A DNA stretch of 64,000 nt, taken from Prevotella sp. (GTDB lineage Bacteria > Bacteroidota > Bacteroidia > Bacteroidales > Bacteroidaceae). Location of the stretch: NCBI GenBank assembly GCA_017458005.1, contig JAFTGH010000039.1:1-64000 (forward strand), written 5' to 3'. The notes beneath the pieces were generated by a model, which saw only the letters and a program-made list of their open reading frames with translations, made no database searches and had not been told where the DNA came from. Positions within the stretch are counted from its first letter, which is position 1. Every line of letters starts with the position of its first letter. Positions 61,248-64,000 of the stretch are shown piece after piece. The position numbers and the translations under genes were made by a program.

Positions 61248-62358
61248 CCTTCTGCGTTATCTCTCCGTTATCAACATAGAATATCTTATAGTCGAGGGCA
61301 CTCGCTTTGAGGATCTGGTCAAGATGGTCACGGTTGGTGTCTGTGATGAATATCTGACCGAAAGCATCTCCAGACACCAGTCGCACAATCTGCTCCACCC
61401 GCTCGGCATCCAACTTGTCGAAGATATCATCCAACAACAATAAAGGAGTGGTCTTAGAGGCGGTGCGCTTGAGGAAATCAAACTGTGCGAGTTTCAAGGC
61501 AATCGCAAAGGTCTTGTTCTGCCCTTGGGAGCCCTCCCGTTTCATCAGATGCCCATCCAAGGTGAACTCCAAGTCGTCACGATGAATGCCATGCAAAGAG
61601 AAACCAACGGCAAGGTCTTTCGCACGGTCCCGCTGGATAACCTCCAACAGCGGTCCACGCTGGCAATGAGAGAGATAGTTAAGTCCAACACGCTCACGTC
61701 CAGACGATATCTTGTCGTAGAACTGCTGGAAGAGAGGCACCAGTTCCTTCACAAAGGCATCACGCTTCCTGAAAATCTCCTCACCAGACACTGCCATCTG
61801 CTCCTCCCATATTTGCAGAAGCATAGGGTCAGGAGCCGGATCTTCCTGTTTCAGAAGCGTGTTACGCTGCTGGTGGGCATTATTGTAACGGGCAAGAGCC
61901 TCAATATATGAACGGTCATACTGCGAGATGACCATATCCATCAATCGGCGACGCTCCTCACTTCCTCCTTCTATCAGCAACGTGTCCGAAGGGGAGACCA
62001 CGACTAATGGTATCAGTCCTATATGCTCAGAAAGACGCTTATACTCCTTCTTATTCCTCTTGAAATGTTTCTTCACCCCTCGCTTGATGCCGCAAGAAAT
62101 TAACTCGGAGTCCTCTGTGTCCTCTGGGGTCTCTGAGTAAAGTCCCTCAATCATACAAAACGGTTCCTCATGCCGAATGACCTGTGAGTCGATTGGGTTA
62201 GAGGCAGAACGGCAGAATGACAGGTAATAGACTGCATCCAGCACATTCGTCTTGCCCACCCCGTTATGCCCGATGAGACAATTTATCTTAGGAGACAGTT
62301 CTAAGACCGCCTCCTGAATATTCTTATAATTGAGTATCGTGAGTTTTCTGAGTATCAT
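61240..62358 (-). CDS. recF: DNA replication/repair protein RecF
   Basis: 372 residues from the ATG at 62358: Walker A GHNGVGKTN near residues 29-37, the ABC-like signature region (REGSQGQNKTFAIALKLAQ) and Walker B PLLLLDDIFDKLD. RecF loads RecA at gaps with RecO and RecR. A TACCTTTGC box ends 6 nt before the ATG, so the longer frame to 62388, which crosses it, is rejected. It overlaps the DUF721 gene. Confidence 0.95.
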   Translation of the reverse strand: MILRKLTILNYKNIQEAVLELSPKINCLIGHNGVGKTNVLDAVYYLSFCRSASNPIDSQVIRHEEPFCMIEGLYSETPEDTEDSELISCGIKRGVKKHFKRNKKEYKRLSEHIGLIPLVVVSPSDTLLIEGGSEERRRLMDMVISQYDRSYIEALARYNNAHQQRNTLLKQEDPAPDPMLLQIWEEQMAVSGEEIFRKRDAFVKELVPLFQQFYDKISSGRERVGLNYLSHCQRGPLLEVIQRDRAKDLAVGFSLHGIHRDDLEFTLDGHLMKREGSQGQNKTFAIALKLAQFDFLKRTASKTTPLLLLDDIFDKLDAERVEQIVRLVSGDAFGQIFITDTNRDHLDQILKASALDYKIFYVDNGEITQKDV

Positions 62359-62364
62359 TTGTGT

Positions 62365-62373
62365 GCAAAGGTA
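62365..62373 (-). promoter_or_regulatory. -7 box just before recF
   Basis: TACCTTTGC at 62373-62365, then ACACAA and the ATG at 62358. It lies 46 bp from the opposite promoter of the TPR gene. Confidence 0.65.
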
Positions 62374-62419
62374 CGAAAAAAAAATCATTATTCATCATTC
62401 ATTATTCATAATAATTTTG

Positions 62420-62428
62420 TAACTTTGC
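62420..62428 (+). promoter_or_regulatory. -7 box of the TPR protein gene
   Basis: TAACTTTGC, followed by a leader of about 37 nt to the ATG at 62468. An AT-rich direct repeat of ATTATTCAT units (62385-62410) lies between the divergent promoters. Confidence 0.7.
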
Positions 62429-62467
62429 ACCCGATTTGTGTATGAACAATAAATAAAATCAAGAATA

Positions 62468-63124
62468 ATGGCAAACAAAAACCAACAAGCCGCCCCTGAG
62501 TTGCAGGAGCAGGTAACCAAAGCAGAGGCTTTCTTTGAGAAATACAAGAAGGCTATTATCATTGGCGTCATTGCAATTATTGTAATCATTGTAGGCGCTA
62601 TCCTTTTCAATAATTACTACCTTGCTCCTCGTGAGAATGAGGCAAACACAGAACTTGCCAAGAGTCAGGAACTATTTGGCTCAGAGCAGTACGACAAAGC
62701 ACTTGCCGGATTCCAAAAGGTGGCAAACGACTACAGTTCCACTGATGCCGGTAACCTCGCACAACTCTACATCGGTCTCTGTCAGGCTAACCTTGGCAAA
62801 TGGCAGGAGGCTGTCAATGCCTTAGAGGGTTTCAGTGGTAAGGGCGACGCTATGATCTCTCCCGCCGCAGAAGGAGCACTGGGCAATGCTTACGCCAACC
62901 TCAATCAACTTGACAAGGCTGTTGAGCACCTGAAGAAAGCCGCTAAGATGGCTGATAACAACTCCCTCTCTCCCACTTTCCTCATTCAGGCTGGTGAGAT
63001 TCTGGAAAGCCAAGGTAAGAAAGACGAGGCTCTGAAACTGTATCGGGAGGTGAAAGAGAAGTATTTCAACTCCATGCAATACCAGATTATCGACGAGTAT
63101 ATCGAACGCGCATCTGCTAAGTAA
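62468..63124 (+). CDS. YfgM-like membrane-anchored TPR protein
   Basis: 218 residues: a short cytoplasmic N-terminus, one membrane helix ([19 protein letters not shown], about 30-48) and four or five TPR-like helix pairs ([42 protein letters not shown]). YfgM-type proteins assist secretion or envelope-protein folding. Its stop overlaps ribH by 1 bp (TAATG). Confidence 0.88.
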   Translation: MANKNQQAAPELQEQVTKAEAFFEKYKKAIIIGVIAIIVIIVGAILFNNYYLAPRENEANTELAKSQELFGSEQYDKALAGFQKVANDYSSTDAGNLAQLYIGLCQANLGKWQEAVNALEGFSGKGDAMISPAAEGALGNAYANLNQLDKAVEHLKKAAKMADNNSLSPTFLIQAGEILESQGKKDEALKLYREVKEKYFNSMQYQIIDEYIERASAK

Positions 63125-63594
63125 TGGCAACCAAGAACCTGTCGGAATACAATGTTGAGAAGGTGCCCGATGCCTCGAATATGATATTCGGCATCGTGGT
63201 TTCTGAATGGAATCCGGAGATTACAGGAGCCCTATTGGAGGGATGCGTCAGCACCTTGGAGAAACATGGTGCACTGCCAGAGAACATCCATGTGAAGACT
63301 GTTCCAGGCTCTTTCGAACTCATCTACGGTGCCCGCCAGATGACGCTCAACGATGGTTATGACGCTGTGATTATCCTTGGATGTGTCATTCGTGGTGAGA
63401 CTCCTCATTTCGACTATATCTGTCAGGGAGTAACCCAAGGTATCGCCCGTCTTAACGCTACCAATAATATCCCCGTGGTCTATGGATTGCTGACCACCAA
63501 CGACCTGCAACAAGCGAAAGACCGTGCAGGAGGCAGGTTGGGCAATAAGGGCGACGAGTGTGCCGTGGTTGCCATCAAGATGGCGAAATTCTGA
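63124..63594 (+). CDS. ribH: 6,7-dimethyl-8-ribityllumazine synthase
   Basis: 156 residues; the next-to-last enzyme of riboflavin synthesis. [13 protein letters not shown] (substrate loop), [30 protein letters not shown] and the C-terminal [17 protein letters not shown] are all present. It forms a small unit with the TPR gene and may share a transcript with the gene that starts 10 bp downstream. Confidence 0.95.
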   Translation: MATKNLSEYNVEKVPDASNMIFGIVVSEWNPEITGALLEGCVSTLEKHGALPENIHVKTVPGSFELIYGARQMTLNDGYDAVIILGCVIRGETPHFDYICQGVTQGIARLNATNNIPVVYGLLTTNDLQQAKDRAGGRLGNKGDECAVVAIKMAKF

Positions 63595-63603
63595 GAATAC
63601 AGA

Positions 63604-64000
63604 TGAGAAGATTTATGAATATGACTGCTGCACTGACTGGAATAGTCGGTGTAGCAGTCTTATTTTGTAGTTTAACTACTGTCGAGGATATCCCGCACGG
63701 GGCGGCAATCCTGATGAAAGTCTATCCCAATTATGTGAAGAACTACGAGAATGGCTATCTGGTGATGGGCGATGGGAGCAAGATTCTCTATGACGACGGG
63801 AAAGAGAAGACATTTGTCCAGAAACTGGATGACGGAGACCCCGAAGACATGTTTGCCTTCAAATATGACAGGAGATCATGGACACCAGAATACTTACAAG
63901 ACGCTGGTCGCAGTCGCTGTGAGCCACTGTTCAAGAAGATGTACGGGGCTTCTGAGGCTGAAGTGCGAAAAAACCTCATCAGCATCCCTTGGTTTGGAGA
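63604..64000 (+). CDS. Partial gene: exported protein, possibly M15-type carboxypeptidase
   Basis: The frame from ATG 63604 is open to the window end (132 codons seen). The N-terminus has a hydrophobic signal or anchor (MTAALTGIVGVAVLFCSLTTV). The visible part (DGSKILYDDGKEKTF, DDGDPEDMFAFKY, RCEPLFKKMYGAS) recalls the N-terminal region of Bacteroidetes M15-like D-Ala-D-Ala carboxypeptidases, but the catalytic part lies outside the window. It starts 10 bp after ribH, so it is likely cotranscribed. Confidence 0.55.

Overview
ORGANISM. The window looks like a chromosomal segment of a Bacteroidota bacterium, most likely Prevotella or a close relative. Nearly every transcription unit is preceded by the Bacteroidota -7 box (TAnnTTTG), often with a TTG or TTTG -33 element 20 nt upstream. 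The gene content fits too: a BspA-like surface protein, DUF4143 ATPase, rSAM/lipoprotein pair, Reg_prop/Y_Y_Y sensor proteins, GH3, GH5 and GH31 glycosidases, and lipoproteins with Cys-Gly-Gly-Asp-Asp starts. No transposase, integrase, rRNA or CRISPR array was seen. LAYOUT. 1-2.7 kb: a partial BspA-like surface protein and a DUF4143 ATPase with a 33-bp repeat array upstream of its promoter. 2.7-6.5 kb (minus): an AmgK-RapZ fusion kinase, a MurU-like uridylyltransferase and guaA. 6.5-9 kb: a candidate small RNA, then groES-groEL with a large palindrome between the genes and a sigma-54-like promoter. 9-13.8 kb (plus): sppA-lpxK-punA-thiL. 13.8-17.1 kb: a membrane AraC-type regulator, a secreted protein, a lipoprotein and tRNA-Phe. 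17.2-25.3 kb: a radical SAM DNA-repair-like gene and its usual DUF4130 partner, split by about 6 kb holding a PAP2/beta-barrel fusion and a 3.45-kb segment bounded by 61-bp inverted repeats. That segment carries a DUF6078-like gene, a palindromic 22-bp repeat array, a MntA/HepT toxin-antitoxin pair, two lipoproteins, an outer-membrane barrel and a candidate structured RNA. 25.3-34.9 kb: a TolC/adaptor/FtsX-permease/ATPase efflux operon facing a response regulator and histidine kinase. 35-40.2 kb: type II pantothenate kinase, MgtC-like protein, and tatA-tatC with a membrane Fe-S protein and a Tat-exported aldo/keto reductase. 40.2-55.3 kb (minus): a glycan-use locus with LacI, GH5, two propeller sensors, GH31, the rSAM/lipoprotein pair and GH3. 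55.3-56.2 kb: a second candidate small RNA and a NarL-type regulator. 56.3-64 kb: M3 peptidase, dCMP deaminase, S41 protease, 5-FTHF cyclo-ligase, DUF721, recF, a TPR protein, ribH and a partial gene. HOW THE GENES WORK TOGETHER. The 40-55 kb locus is consistent with xyloglucan-type hemicellulose use: endo-acting GH5, alpha-xylosidase GH31 and GH3, under a LacI repressor that appears to repress itself. It lacks SusC/SusD here and its two sensors have lost a working kinase module. The Tat genes look dedicated to the Fe-S redox pair that follows them. The amgK-murU pair is a peptidoglycan-sugar salvage module carrying an amino-sugar-sensing RapZ domain. BEST LEADS. (1) The 61-bp inverted repeats and the structured RNA next to one of them. 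(2) Two candidate sRNAs sharing a GNRA-capped terminator core. (3) The rSAM/lipoprotein system inside a glycan locus. (4) Kinase-less propeller sensors. (5) A set of promoters lying only 4-8 nt from start codons, suggesting leaderless mRNAs. All assignments come from reading the sequence; no database search was run.
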